Virus record (IMG/VR): IMGVR_UViG_3300025921_000693
Span: 1 to 36,102 of that record
Length of the DNA stretch: 36,102 nt
Direction: 5' to 3' (one strand)
DNA from: a virus
Shown: positions 8,521 through 17,024 of the stretch, in pieces
Numbering within the stretch: the first letter of the stretch is position 1
How the letters are laid out: each line of letters starts with the position of its first letter
The notes under the pieces: generated by a model
Database searches by the model: none
The model's input: the letters and a program-made list of their open reading frames with translations, nothing else
Told to the model about the DNA's origin: nothing
Translations under genes and position numbers: made by a program

Positions 8521-10344
8521 TTAGTTTGCTTCCTGTTGAGTCTTGCTTGTAATTGTTAGGTCGTTCAATTCCATTCCTCCCTCGTCTCGCAGTTCTGTCT
8601 TGATCTGCACACTGTTGTCATTCCTGATAATCGCAAGGATTTGGCTTGATGAATTAAGCTGTGTAATCTCTCCCATCTTTCGGTAATTGTTTACTTTTAC
8701 GAGAGCGCTTCCGCTTGGAATATTCATCGAAGAATCATCCACAATGACTGTGTATGTTCCGCCAGAAGAATTAATCTGTGTTATGTGTCCTGTGGTCGAT
8801 GCCCCCACTCCCTGTACTACCTCTACCTCATCGCCCACCGATGCATATTGCCAGTTGCTGTCCGTCGAGATGAAGGAGTTATCGTGCGTCCATGTAATAG
8901 CTGCCACGAAAGGGAGTGTGGCGCTTTTGTCAGTTCTAAACTTTCCGATGATCTTGCTCCCCGATACAAGATTCCTGAAGCGGTATATCGTCTTCTGGAA
9001 CGTGTCAGCTACTTGTGAAGAATCAATCCAAGGGATAGTCAGAATCCCCCTCCTGTTTGTAGTTGTTGTGAGGTCATCGTGGAATATCCCATTACGGGAA
9101 GTTGACCCAGAATCGGTGTAATAAGCGAATCCTGCCAGATATGTACCTGTACTTCTCTTACTGCCGAATAGTGCCCCGGCAGTAAGCAGAGATTGCTGCC
9201 CCCAGTCCCCTGTTGTCGCACAGGGGGATGACTTGTGGTAGAGACCGATAGAGGGATCATATTCCCATATGCCAGATGGCATATCTTCTACATATACCCC
9301 CGAAGAAACAAAGTTATTTACAGAAATGTTAATCTTTCCGTCTACAATGTCCATGCCTCGGTGATGAATCCAGCGGGAATTAGTTGAGGGATTATAGATA
9401 CCAGGCATCTCGATGTTCTGATTCGCTACCGGCAATCTTGCAACTTCCGTAAAACCAGTACCAGTGAATTTCTTTAATCTTCCATATGCATCAATAATGT
9501 GAGGGACATCGTCTAGAATCGTGCAGGAAAGCGCGCATGGAGCCTGTATATCGTAAATCGCCTGAGGAGCTGTTCCTGTGGTGTCCCACGCTGCTACATA
9601 GCCTCTAGTGCCATTATTCGTCACATTCGTCATGAGCCCTATCCAGAGTTGGGTAGAAGTAGAACGAATCCAAATAGGGAAATATCTATAGTTAAAATCA
9701 ATTGTTCCTACCCCGGAATTAACAGCGACGGGATTTGTCCCGGCGGATGCAGAGGGCGGAACATAAGTAATGCCATACCCATTAGTGAGATACAGATTTC
9801 CATTGAACGCAGGGCACATGTTAATAAGAGTCACTGTAGACATCGAACCTCCAACAGTTGAACTGAACCATGACCCGTCCCATGCACCCCTTAGGGAGTA
9901 GATTTGGGCTGACGGGCTTACAGTCGAGACAAGTAAGGATGGATCGGTCCTGCTACCGTAATTTCCTCCAGCCCACTCCACCATATCCGAGCGCGTAGCA
10001 CTTATAGTTGTTGGAGTGTTGGCGAGTGCGTCGTTGGCGAATGCTGAAGAGAGAGAATTGCTTGCCGATACGAGGATTTTTCCCGAACCCGTATCGTCTC
10101 CTATGCCACAAGCGGCGTAATAAAATGGGGTAGATGACGGGGAGTGTACAAGGAAAGCACAGGGAACTCCCATGTTTGATATCCCATTGTCGTTATCTTT
10201 GGTATTTACGACCAGCCTCGGAGACACCCTCATTTTTCCTGGGTTAGTCTTGAGGTCTATGTTTTGACTACGGTAGATGTTTCCAAAGATTTCTCCCTTG
10301 TTTGGTTGAGCCCATTTGCCCTTAGTTGGAATGCGACTGGTCAT
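8521..10344 (-). CDS. Large beta-rich tail/virion protein (607 aa)
   Basis: Unknown protein made largely of short beta strands with Gly, Ser, Thr and aromatic residues, and no membrane segments or signal peptide. Repeated blocks with regularly spaced Trp/Tyr suggest a propeller-like or solenoid fold. The C-terminal 120 residues (containing VGDEVEVVQGVGAS) look like a separate beta domain. Position after small head-tail proteins fits a tail or baseplate component. The start overlaps the preceding gene by ATGA. Confidence 0.5.
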   Translation of the reverse strand: MTSRIPTKGKWAQPNKGEIFGNIYRSQNIDLKTNPGKMRVSPRLVVNTKDNDNGISNMGVPCAFLVHSPSSTPFYYAACGIGDDTGSGKILVSASNSLSSAFANDALANTPTTISATRSDMVEWAGGNYGSRTDPSLLVSTVSPSAQIYSLRGAWDGSWFSSTVGGSMSTVTLINMCPAFNGNLYLTNGYGITYVPPSASAGTNPVAVNSGVGTIDFNYRYFPIWIRSTSTQLWIGLMTNVTNNGTRGYVAAWDTTGTAPQAIYDIQAPCALSCTILDDVPHIIDAYGRLKKFTGTGFTEVARLPVANQNIEMPGIYNPSTNSRWIHHRGMDIVDGKINISVNNFVSSGVYVEDMPSGIWEYDPSIGLYHKSSPCATTGDWGQQSLLTAGALFGSKRSTGTYLAGFAYYTDSGSTSRNGIFHDDLTTTTNRRGILTIPWIDSSQVADTFQKTIYRFRNLVSGSKIIGKFRTDKSATLPFVAAITWTHDNSFISTDSNWQYASVGDEVEVVQGVGASTTGHITQINSSGGTYTVIVDDSSMNIPSGSALVKVNNYRKMGEITQLNSSSQILAIIRNDNSVQIKTELRDEGGMELNDLTITSKTQQEAN

Positions 10345-10604
10345 GATGTTCTTACGCCATTAGTGAACACGATCGCTTTTGTGACTGCTCCGCCACTTGT
10401 AGCGGCAACGTATACTGTTCCAGAGATTCCGGCGATAGTGCTGAGCCCACTTGTGCCATTTGCTTGTACGACACCAGTGCCACTAACCTTTGCGAATCCC
10501 CTCGCAACTAAGGCCTTCTCAACTTCGAGGGGGATCATGGAGTAATCAGAGAGACTATCCAAGCGCCTTTTTAAGTCATCGATCTGTGCTTGCATCTCTT
10601 CCAT
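10341..10604 (-). CDS. Small virion protein with N-terminal helix (87 aa)
   Basis: Residues 1-20 (MEEMQAQIDDLKRRLDSL) form a coiled-coil segment. The C-terminal half is Gly/Thr/Val-rich and ends in AIVFTNG-type beta strands, a layout seen in small phage trimerisation or fibre-tip proteins. A GTG one codon earlier is possible, but the ATG at 10604 forms a TGATG overlap with the upstream stop and is preferred. It is translationally coupled on both sides. Confidence 0.5.
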   Translation of the reverse strand: MEEMQAQIDDLKRRLDSLSDYSMIPLEVEKALVARGFAKVSGTGVVQANGTSGLSTIAGISGTVYVAATSGGAVTKAIVFTNGVRTS

Positions 10605-11395
10605 CACGATTTTGTTTGATTATTCCAACTCTCGGAGTTCCTGCTAGGAGTCCTCCAAGTATTTCCATCCACCGTTGCAGTCTCCGATTCGACGAGCGAT
10701 ACACTGTCGCTCGCTATACCTGCTATATTTCCTAACTCACTGTCAGAGGTGGAAGTGGTATCGGAAACTGTCACAGAGGTATTGATCGGGCTCATTGCAA
10801 TAGCAAAGCCGTCAGACCACGACCCGCCGCCAGACTGTCCGTACGTCATAGTTTCAGCCTGTATGACAGATACCTTCTTATATGTACCCCTGAATTCATC
10901 AGTACCAGCGCCTCTGTTACCCGAAGCAAACGAAGTCTGAGAACCCCCAATGGTTGGTGAAGAGATGCTCGCCGCATACGCCATTGAGATAAGAAGCGAG
11001 TTCGCTACTGTTGGAGTAATGTTGATTGTCTGTGTAGACCCACCCGAGCCAGAACCAGAGGCATTTACAGGGTTAGTTGTGTCATTTCCTGTAACAGACC
11101 ATATAGCCACCTCCACGATGGTTCCTGCTCCAACATTCGTGTTCATCGTAACCGAGAAAGTCTTTGCAGAACCCGTCGTGGGATTTGTAAGCCTATATAC
11201 AGGATAAGTGTTGTAGGTGTTGAAGAGCGTGAGGGCGACAGAGTCGAAGGTGATGGCTGAGACGGTCTGAGAGCTTGTGTTCTTAATAGCAGCGTAGAGT
11301 TGTGCACCTGCGCTCAAGGTAAGCGTAACCGTACCCGATGAAGAAGGGTTGGTTATCGTTATTTGAGTACCTTGGTCGAAAGTGACGCCTGCCAT
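10604..11395 (-). CDS. Beta-rich virion protein (263 aa)
   Basis: Thr/Ser/Val-rich protein with alternating hydrophobic residues through residues 1-200, suggesting jelly-roll or Ig-like beta domains. This is followed by a Ser/Thr/Asp-rich tail with SDSVSLVES-type repeats. No catalytic motif is visible. It resembles decoration or tail-surface proteins in composition only. Its ATG lies one base after the TAG of the previous gene. Confidence 0.5.
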   Translation of the reverse strand: MAGVTFDQGTQITITNPSSSGTVTLTLSAGAQLYAAIKNTSSQTVSAITFDSVALTLFNTYNTYPVYRLTNPTTGSAKTFSVTMNTNVGAGTIVEVAIWSVTGNDTTNPVNASGSGSGGSTQTINITPTVANSLLISMAYAASISSPTIGGSQTSFASGNRGAGTDEFRGTYKKVSVIQAETMTYGQSGGGSWSDGFAIAMSPINTSVTVSDTTSTSDSELGNIAGIASDSVSLVESETATVDGNTWRTPSRNSESWNNQTKS

Positions 11396-11396
11396 G

Positions 11397-11858
11397 CTAG
11401 GAGAACTTAACCTTATAAGTCATCGTTAATGTTTCCTGATTATTTACGGTCTTCGTCGTGGTCAGAGCACGTCCTAGCATGGTGCCAGATGAAGATGCAT
11501 TAAATATCCCAATCTCCTCAATCGCTTTTGCTCCTGATGCAGACCAGGTATAGGTAAGCTGAAGGGTATCGTTTGTCTGTGTCGTAGTGACCCGTGATAC
11601 GGTTGCTGCCGCACGCGCAAGGCCTGTATCTACGATTTCCGCTACAAGCGTTGTCTGTGCTGCCGAGAACGCTGTGTTAGAGGTTCCAACAGCTAAATAT
11701 GTAAATGCTGTTACCGCACCAGTATTGCCAGCCAATCCAGCGAGAGCAGCAAAACCGGCGTTTGTAATACCATTGCGCACTTTCTTCCTCCATCTCAAAT
11801 TGCCGTTTTTGTCTCGGCATTCAAGCGTTACGAATCCCTGTACCTTAATTGCTTTCAT
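11397..11858 (-). CDS. Phage structural protein of the NAGFAALAGL type (153 aa)
   Basis: The N-terminus resembles a short beta module (GFVTLECRDKNGNLRW). It is followed by ITNAGFAALAGLAG, YLAVGTS, an ARAAATVSRVTT strand and a C-terminal LTMTYKVKFS. I recognise this arrangement from small tail-associated proteins in many tailed phages, but cannot name a verified family. It follows the connector gene with a four-base overlap, consistent with a head-tail or tail-surface role. Confidence 0.6.
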   Translation of the reverse strand: MKAIKVQGFVTLECRDKNGNLRWRKKVRNGITNAGFAALAGLAGNTGAVTAFTYLAVGTSNTAFSAAQTTLVAEIVDTGLARAAATVSRVTTTQTNDTLQLTYTWSASGAKAIEEIGIFNASSSGTMLGRALTTTKTVNNQETLTMTYKVKFS

Positions 11859-12631
11859 CTGAAGTTATATTTCTTTGTTGATAGGCGCACATGGTCGTCC
11901 TTCTCCCTTAGCGTGTAGTCATCGATAAGCCTTTGCTCCGCCTCGTCGATCATCGCCAATAGGCCAGTCTTAAAACCTCCCCTCATCACCCCACCGGCTA
12001 CAGGTAAAGAGTTTGCTAGGGCGTAGTCTTTGGCAGCTCTGAGGGCCACAAGGCGGTGGTGGAGCGAGTTGAAACCAGGCACTTTAGTCGTGTCTGAGGA
12101 TGTGAAATATGAAGGTGGGCGCTGGAACCAAACTTTTAGGCCATTGGTAGAGGTTACCGAGGTCGCCAGGGGCTTAGGATAGAGGAACACGCTGTTTGCC
12201 TGGGCATCGTAGTACATGGGCAGGCCGGCTGTTTTGAGAAAATCGGTGAGAGACTGGTCATAGATATCCGCCTGGTCAATTGGCTTAAGCTTGTTCCAGT
12301 TCCCTGCTGCATCAAGCACCTCTACTCTGAGAATCTTTAGGAAAGTGACGGGAAAACTGTAGTCCTGCTGTTCAGAACCCAGGGTCGTAACAAGGTTCGC
12401 CGTAGCAATCGGGTAGTCAGTATTGTTGTTGTCATCCCACTGCCAGCGACCATCTGTCTGCATGATGAGGGAAGCAACACTGTTGAGCGCTTCATTAAGA
12501 AGGCGAGTGAAGGTAGCGAGAAGGTTTGTGTCGCCGGATATACGTCCATACCCACTATCTCCAAAGATAATCTGCTCACATTCCTGTATTAGTCCGTTTT
12601 TTGTGCTCGTATCGCTGAATTGGAGACTCAT
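11855..12631 (-). CDS. Head-tail connector/adaptor-like protein (258 aa)
   Basis: The N-terminal half is helical with an acidic-aromatic stretch (GRWQWDDNNN). The middle holds the pattern FLKILRVEVLDAAGNW...LPMYYDAQANSVFLYPKP, which I recognise from connector or adaptor proteins that sit below the portal. The C-terminal half is helical (RLVALRAAKDYALA). The start is set at the ATG at 12631. A GTG at 12652 would add seven residues, but it lies inside the leader element shared with the portal gene. It heads the 12.6-1 kb late block and is divergent from the plus-strand gene at 12823. Confidence 0.6.
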   Translation of the reverse strand: MSLQFSDTSTKNGLIQECEQIIFGDSGYGRISGDTNLLATFTRLLNEALNSVASLIMQTDGRWQWDDNNNTDYPIATANLVTTLGSEQQDYSFPVTFLKILRVEVLDAAGNWNKLKPIDQADIYDQSLTDFLKTAGLPMYYDAQANSVFLYPKPLATSVTSTNGLKVWFQRPPSYFTSSDTTKVPGFNSLHHRLVALRAAKDYALANSLPVAGGVMRGGFKTGLLAMIDEAEQRLIDDYTLREKDDHVRLSTKKYNFR

Positions 12632-12694
12632 TACCCACAAAACTACATACACTGCACAAATCAGCGGGATCTGTTGTCACTAAAGGCTAGAAAT
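12632..12694 (-). promoter_or_regulatory. Leader element of the connector gene, shared with portal
   Basis: On the minus strand ATTTCTA (12694-12688), then 32 bases, GCAGTGTA (12655-12648), 16 bases, ATG. The copy before the portal gene has the same blocks with 31 and 16 bases. A short hairpin (12666-12662 with 12654-12650, one G.U pair) precedes the start codon. It could be a phage promoter with untranslated leader or a translational operator. No clear sigma-70 -10/-35 pair is visible. Confidence 0.45.
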
Positions 12695-12750
12695 ACCCTT
12701 ATTTATGGCCGTGCTTTATCCTTTAGGGTTGCCATCTGGGGACAGCATGC

Positions 12751-12776
12751 TTGCAATAGTTTTTAATTGGTATAGG
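12751..12776 (+). promoter_or_regulatory. Possible promoter of the plus-strand secreted-protein gene
   Basis: TTGCAA at 12751-12756 and TGGTATAGG around 12768-12776 resemble a -35 and an extended -10. The spacer is only 14 bases, so an extended -10 without a working -35 is the more realistic reading. It would place transcription start about 40 bases before the ATG at 12823. Confidence 0.3.
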
Positions 12777-12822
12777 GTCAAGGAAGGCCCTCTTGGGCTT
12801 AACCAGCAACAACTTCACATAT

Positions 12823-13452
12823 ATGAAAAAAAACCTTATTTCTGGCCTTATTTTGGGATCGGTACTCTTTCCCAGTCTGTCGATGGCCCAGACTGTAGAT
12901 ACTTCCCCCGCGACTTCGGCTCAGATTGACGATATCAAAAATACCCTTATTGCGCTTTTAACTCAGATGATCGCATCATTGCAGGCCCAGATTAACCAAA
13001 TTATTGCCCAGCAATCACCCCAGGCGGTCACTGCACCAAGCACCAATAGTATAGGTGGAGCGGATACAGTCGCTCAAAACCCGTTCACTATTTCACTCGG
13101 TGCAATTACCTGTCCGCAACCTGGAACAGAGGGTTATGATTCTGAGATAGAAATCCCGATAGTTTCTACAAGTCAGTGGAACAAATTGGATTTCTCGTTT
13201 GATGATTACCAGAGAATTGTAGTGAACGGCTCTCTGGTAATCGCAGGCCGTCCCCCAATGGTGACTCGTGTACAAACGAAGAGGAGCTATCCTTCAAAAT
13301 ACCAAGACATCTACCTAGAAAACGTACCTGGTGACTACCACATTTCCGGCACTGCCTACGATGTGAACGGCAACAATCTCGGTTCTTTCTCACAGACTGT
13401 CACTGTTGGTACAGAGTGTCCAAGCTCAGGTGTGCTCTACTCTGCTAACTAA
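12823..13452 (+). CDS. Secreted protein with coiled-coil stalk; lone plus-strand gene
   Basis: A 209-aa protein. Residues 1-23 form a Sec signal peptide ending SLSMAQ. Residues about 30-67 are an Ile/Gln/Ala-rich helix (LLTQMIASLQAQINQIIAQQ), then a short Ser/Thr linker. The C-terminal 110 residues are a beta-sandwich-like domain with two cysteines (ITCPQPG near 84 and TECPS near 199) that could form a disulfide. The ATG at 12823 is chosen because it begins the signal peptide; the longer frame starts at TTG. The style matches secreted proteins I associate with Patescibacteria, so a host-derived moron is likely. It converges on the 13445 gene with an 8-bp overlap. Confidence 0.7.
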   Translation: MKKNLISGLILGSVLFPSLSMAQTVDTSPATSAQIDDIKNTLIALLTQMIASLQAQINQIIAQQSPQAVTAPSTNSIGGADTVAQNPFTISLGAITCPQPGTEGYDSEIEIPIVSTSQWNKLDFSFDDYQRIVVNGSLVIAGRPPMVTRVQTKRSYPSKYQDIYLENVPGDYHISGTAYDVNGNNLGSFSQTVTVGTECPSSGVLYSAN

Positions 13453-14560
13453 GCACAGAGTTAAGTCTGTCATTGAACTCGTCGTCGTACTGCCAATTCT
13501 CTGTGACGTGTTTATAGGCGGCTTCGCCTAGTTCTCTACGCTTGTCTGCATTAAGTATTAGCTCTTCAAGTGCCGATTCCCATTCATCGGGGCTCACAAG
13601 CAAACCAGTTTTATCGTTGGTGATGACTTCTTTACCAAAACAAGGCACATAGTACGGGTATACCCTTGAGGCTACAGTGGGTATCTTGTACATCGAGTAT
13701 TCCATGAACTTAATGTGCGACTTCGAACGTGTGAAAGCGCTGTCTACGAGCGGAGCGACACCGATGTCCCATTTCATGCCAGCGAGGTGTTTAGGGTATT
13801 CTCTGAATGTCCATGTCGAAGGCAATAGATCGGAGCGTCTTTTGGCATCATCAGAGAAACAGCTAAATAGGGCTAGGTCTTTATTTCCTATTGCGCCCAT
13901 GCTCTCGAAATACACATGTGGGTATTTGTCCATTATCTTCGCAATATGAGGGAGTAACATCGCAAGGTCGTCTTGATGGGAGTTTGATCCCGAGTAGCCA
14001 ATCACTACTTTATCCTTATTCTTAGCCGTAGCTTTGTAGTTCCAGTCTCGTTTGTCGTTCATGTTTGGTACGACCACTATCTTTTTATCGAGCCCATGGA
14101 CTTTCTTCATATGAGCATGAAGCATCTGTTTGAGAGGTTCGGTGGATACAGTGATAACATCGGCAAATGACAGAATCGTAGAGGTGATAGCGCGATTTTT
14201 CTTCGTCTCCTTCATTACGTCGTAAAGTGGGTGTGAAGGGAGAATCGATAAGTAGTCATCATCAAGGTCTACGACCACCTTTTTCTTGTACTTGTCTCTG
14301 TGGTAAAACATGCACGACGCCTCCTCTGCATCGTAAAAGTAGGTAGTCCAAAACACATCATTCTCTTTGAATATTCTCGACCATTTCTGTTCTTGGGATT
14401 CTCCCTTTTTGCCAAGCCCTGTACCTACTACTTCTACTTCGTGACCTTTGATGAACTTCGAAGGATTTATGATGCGATAATACCCCACTCCACCATATCC
14501 ATCTTCCATTCGGCGGTTTACATTGGCGTTCCAGTCGTTTCTATAAAATAGTATTTTCAT
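13445..14560 (-). CDS. GT4-like glycosyltransferase (371 aa)
   Basis: A GT-B type family-4 transferase. The donor-binding half contains VIGYSGSNSHQDD (residues about 187-199) and the Glu-containing segment SHIKFMEYSMYKIPTVAS (about 284-301), the usual EX7E-like region. The C-terminus carries the LILNADKRRELGEAA helix. The N-terminal half begins MKILFYRND and includes YGGVGYYRI. It would move a sugar from a nucleotide donor to a glycan or protein acceptor. It is the last gene of the sugar cassette and overlaps the preceding gene by ATGA. Confidence 0.85.
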   Translation of the reverse strand: MKILFYRNDWNANVNRRMEDGYGGVGYYRIINPSKFIKGHEVEVVGTGLGKKGESQEQKWSRIFKENDVFWTTYFYDAEEASCMFYHRDKYKKKVVVDLDDDYLSILPSHPLYDVMKETKKNRAITSTILSFADVITVSTEPLKQMLHAHMKKVHGLDKKIVVVPNMNDKRDWNYKATAKNKDKVVIGYSGSNSHQDDLAMLLPHIAKIMDKYPHVYFESMGAIGNKDLALFSCFSDDAKRRSDLLPSTWTFREYPKHLAGMKWDIGVAPLVDSAFTRSKSHIKFMEYSMYKIPTVASRVYPYYVPCFGKEVITNDKTGLLVSPDEWESALEELILNADKRRELGEAAYKHVTENWQYDDEFNDRLNSVLS

Positions 14561-15198
14561 TTCTTTTCATTAAAATTACCTTCGAAGTTCTGGTGGAGGT
14601 ACATTTCCACAATATCTCCAAACCAAGCCCTCCCCTTACCATCTTCGGCCCAATAATCACGTATCTCGTTCACTACTACACCCGCTTTATCTACAGCAGG
14701 CATAAGGGATAACTGATCTCTGCGTGAGAACCTGCAAAAGTCTGCCCACCAAGCCTCGTTAAATGCCTGAGTGCGTGCATTATTCCTACGTACGATGAAT
14801 CCGCCTTGTAAAAGGCCCTTCTTCTTTCCATAGTGGTGATCTTCGTAGTATTTAGCCTGTTCGATGATAGTTTCTACATTGTCTAGGCCAAGCTTGGCGA
14901 CCTCCATTGCCTCATCATATACACAATCTCTTACTCCGTGACTAAATAAAGCCATATCGTACCCCTTCATATACCGCTTAATTATCTCCTCTGGGGAGAT
15001 AAGGAGTTTCATATTCCCATCAATGTAGATGGTATACTCATCGTCGAAGTATTTGTGAGAGAGAATCTTTTGGATGCGCGAGTTCCTGCGAGGGTCTTTG
15101 AACTTATCATAGGCGTCCTCAAACACCTTAATAGGCCAATTTTGTGCTACTGGCTTGTCTTTTCCTCCTGTAATGACTGTGTAGAGACTAATAGTCAT
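14557..15198 (-). CDS. TOD1/MUCI70-like (DUF616) glycosyltransferase
   Basis: The protein carries the family hallmarks. There is an N-terminal VITGGKDKP start, a DEYTIYIDGNMKL segment (about 53-65) that provides the DxD-like metal site, a QGGFIVRRN strand and RRDQLSLMPA near residue 160. The family is a compact GT-A type transferase often found in polysaccharide clusters and in phages. Acceptor and sugar are unknown. The start at 15198 overlaps the previous gene by 11 bases. Confidence 0.75.
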   Translation of the reverse strand: MTISLYTVITGGKDKPVAQNWPIKVFEDAYDKFKDPRRNSRIQKILSHKYFDDEYTIYIDGNMKLLISPEEIIKRYMKGYDMALFSHGVRDCVYDEAMEVAKLGLDNVETIIEQAKYYEDHHYGKKKGLLQGGFIVRRNNARTQAFNEAWWADFCRFSRRDQLSLMPAVDKAGVVVNEIRDYWAEDGKGRAWFGDIVEMYLHQNFEGNFNEKK

Positions 15199-15382
15199 AG
15201 TTTCTTTCCATACTAAAGCCTATAGCGGGTGCGTTATCTTTACTTTGTTGCTCTATCCATTTGTCATCTAGCCATGCATCATCTGGCTCAAACTTCTTAT
15301 CTAATTTGATAGCCTGTTTGGCACTTACAGCCATAATGTACTTCCTCACAATATACCTTTTCTCTAGTGGTTTTTTCTTCAT
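15188..15382 (-). CDS. Small basic/acidic hypothetical protein (64 aa)
   Basis: The N-terminus is basic (MKKKPLEKRYIVRKYIMA), followed by SAKQAIKLDKK and an acidic DDAWLDDKW segment. The pattern resembles small phage proteins of unknown function with an IVRKY...A.S..EAI core. It is embedded in the sugar cassette with overlaps on both sides, so it may serve a transferase as a partner. No catalytic residues are apparent. Confidence 0.55.
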   Translation of the reverse strand: MKKKPLEKRYIVRKYIMAVSAKQAIKLDKKFEPDDAWLDDKWIEQQSKDNAPAIGFSMERNYDY

Positions 15383-16185
15383 CTTAGTGTTGCAAGTATT
15401 TCTTTAGCCTTGTCCGCAAATATTGTTTTAGGAGAAAACCCGAACATCTCTTGAGCCTTGAAGCTATCGGCCCATGATTCTTTTATTTCATTACTAGGCA
15501 TCTCGACATATTTCTTCTCAACATCAAAGAGATTAGCCACTTCGTTAAGAGACACCGGCATCTCACTTCCGAAGTTGTAGGTGTCGTTAGTGGGTCGCTT
15601 CTCAATGACGTTGATAATTCCATCTACGAGATCGCCGACATATGTATAGCCTCGCTTTGAGTTCCCGTCTCCTCTAATCTCTATCGGCCCGACCCTAGAT
15701 TGTTCAGCCCACTTGTATATCACTTGTTCTTTCCTACCGTTTTCTCCGTAGACGTTAAATGGGCGAACTATGGTGTAAGGAATACCAGACATTTTCACGA
15801 GCATTTCGCCAGTAAGTTTTGTCATACCATAGAGCGAAGTCGGTTCGGTAGGCGTTACTTCAGAGTTTGGTGGGTTTTGATCGCCGTACACGGATGCCGA
15901 AGAGAAGAATATAAAGTGCTTAGGGCCAGTTTTGAGAAGGTTGAGCGTGCCAATGGTATTGGTCAGGATGTAGGCATCTGGGTCTTTCTGGCCTCCTCCA
16001 ACACCCGCGAGAGCTGCGAGATGCACGACAGTATCTATATCTTTAAGTTTCTCCTCGCAAGTCGCCTTATCTCGGATGTCATGGCCTTCTCGTAGGTCAA
16101 AACCCCTCCATTCTAGCCCTCTCTCATCGAGTGCCTTAGTGAGATGCTTCCCTATGAATCCTAAGTGTCCGGTTACAAGTATCAT
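15379..16185 (-). CDS. NAD(P)-dependent sugar epimerase/dehydratase (extended SDR)
   Basis: A Rossmann nucleotide-binding motif GHLGFIG lies at residues 6-12. There is a conserved HLAA near 54, and a catalytic Ser-Tyr-Lys set with FFSSASVYG (about 93-101) and YGMTK (about 118-122). The segment RPFNVYGENG follows. At 268 aa it is shorter than most UDP-glucose 4-epimerases (about 310-340) but keeps the full active site. It probably converts a nucleotide sugar for the neighbouring transferases; the exact substrate cannot be read. It is coupled to the aminotransferase gene by ATGA. Confidence 0.85.
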   Translation of the reverse strand: MILVTGHLGFIGKHLTKALDERGLEWRGFDLREGHDIRDKATCEEKLKDIDTVVHLAALAGVGGGQKDPDAYILTNTIGTLNLLKTGPKHFIFFSSASVYGDQNPPNSEVTPTEPTSLYGMTKLTGEMLVKMSGIPYTIVRPFNVYGENGRKEQVIYKWAEQSRVGPIEIRGDGNSKRGYTYVGDLVDGIINVIEKRPTNDTYNFGSEMPVSLNEVANLFDVEKKYVEMPSNEIKESWADSFKAQEMFGFSPKTIFADKAKEILATLR

Positions 16186-17024
16186 ATCCTTTTATATGTG
16201 TACTTAGAGTAATGTAGGGCTTTAGGTGACTGACATTTTCCTCCGTACATAGGAAAGGTAGAGAGCGGCTTAAAGAACTTCCTATCGCCACCATCCATCG
16301 GAAATGGCAAAACCCACACCGCATCAAGCCAATTCTTCCCGTACTCCTCCCTTTCAATTCTCCTCCGCCGGCTGTTTTCCTTTGGGTAATTCTTTAAGCT
16401 CTTGAGAGCTAATTTCGCTTGAGAGTTGGGCATCCTGTAGTTGAAGCCTATCTCCTCGTGGTAATAGTCATGCTTGGTGCCGAACGCCATGTTCTTGAGG
16501 TAATTCATTCTCTCGGCGTACTTCCTATTGTCTGTTGTGGCGATACCTCCCTCTTCGGCATGAATTATCTTGTTTTCATAGAAGGAATAGCAGGTAATGT
16601 CGGCCTTGGACTTGTACACAGCACCCTGAGCCTCACAAGCATCCTCAATGACCTTTAACCTATGTTTCTTGGCGATCCGCATTATCTCCTTCATATTGCA
16701 CAGGCGGCCGTAGATATGCACCGCCATAATAGCTTTAGTTTTAGCCGTTATTTTGGCTTCGATGAGCTTGGGATCAATACACAGAGTGTCGTCACAATCA
16801 ACAAAAACGGGAGTAGCGCCAGTATACGAAACAGCGAAGCCACACGCAGCCATTGTGAAGTCGGGTATGATGACTTCGTCTCCTGAGCCGATGCCAAGAG
16901 CCAAGAGTGCAAGGTGCAAAGCCGACGTACCAGAATTACATGACACCGCATATTTAGCGCCTGTAAACTTTGCATATTCTTTTTCTAAGAGTTTATAAGG
17001 TTCCATAGTCCCATCTGCATCCAT
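16182..17024 (-). CDS. Short DegT/DnrJ/EryC1-type PLP aminotransferase
   Basis: A sugar aminotransferase fold. CNSGTSALHLALLALGIG (about 29-46) and GDEVIIPDF form the cofactor phosphate pocket. VIEDACEAQGA holds the Asp that pairs with the pyridine ring. FYENKIIHAEEGG (about 149-161) carries the Schiff-base lysine. It would transfer an amino group to a keto-sugar nucleotide. Classical members are about 370 aa; this one lacks some 90 residues at the ends. An internal ATG at 17006 (MEPYKLL) is an alternative start. The start overlaps the preceding gene by 32 bases. Confidence 0.8.
   Translation of the reverse strand: MDADGTMEPYKLLEKEYAKFTGAKYAVSCNSGTSALHLALLALGIGSGDEVIIPDFTMAACGFAVSYTGATPVFVDCDDTLCIDPKLIEAKITAKTKAIMAVHIYGRLCNMKEIMRIAKKHRLKVIEDACEAQGAVYKSKADITCYSFYENKIIHAEEGGIATTDNRKYAERMNYLKNMAFGTKHDYYHEEIGFNYRMPNSQAKLALKSLKNYPKENSRRRRIEREEYGKNWLDAVWVLPFPMDGGDRKFFKPLSTFPMYGGKCQSPKALHYSKYTYKRI

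Noticed and set aside
8521-10344. Tail tube or tape-measure gene
   Set aside because: The protein is beta-rich rather than a long helical measure, and no sheath, tube or chaperone genes accompany it.
12716-12727. TATCCTTTAGGG also present at 34795-34806
   Set aside because: A 12-base match in unrelated contexts; it could be a regulatory site but there is no spacing or neighbouring conservation to support it.
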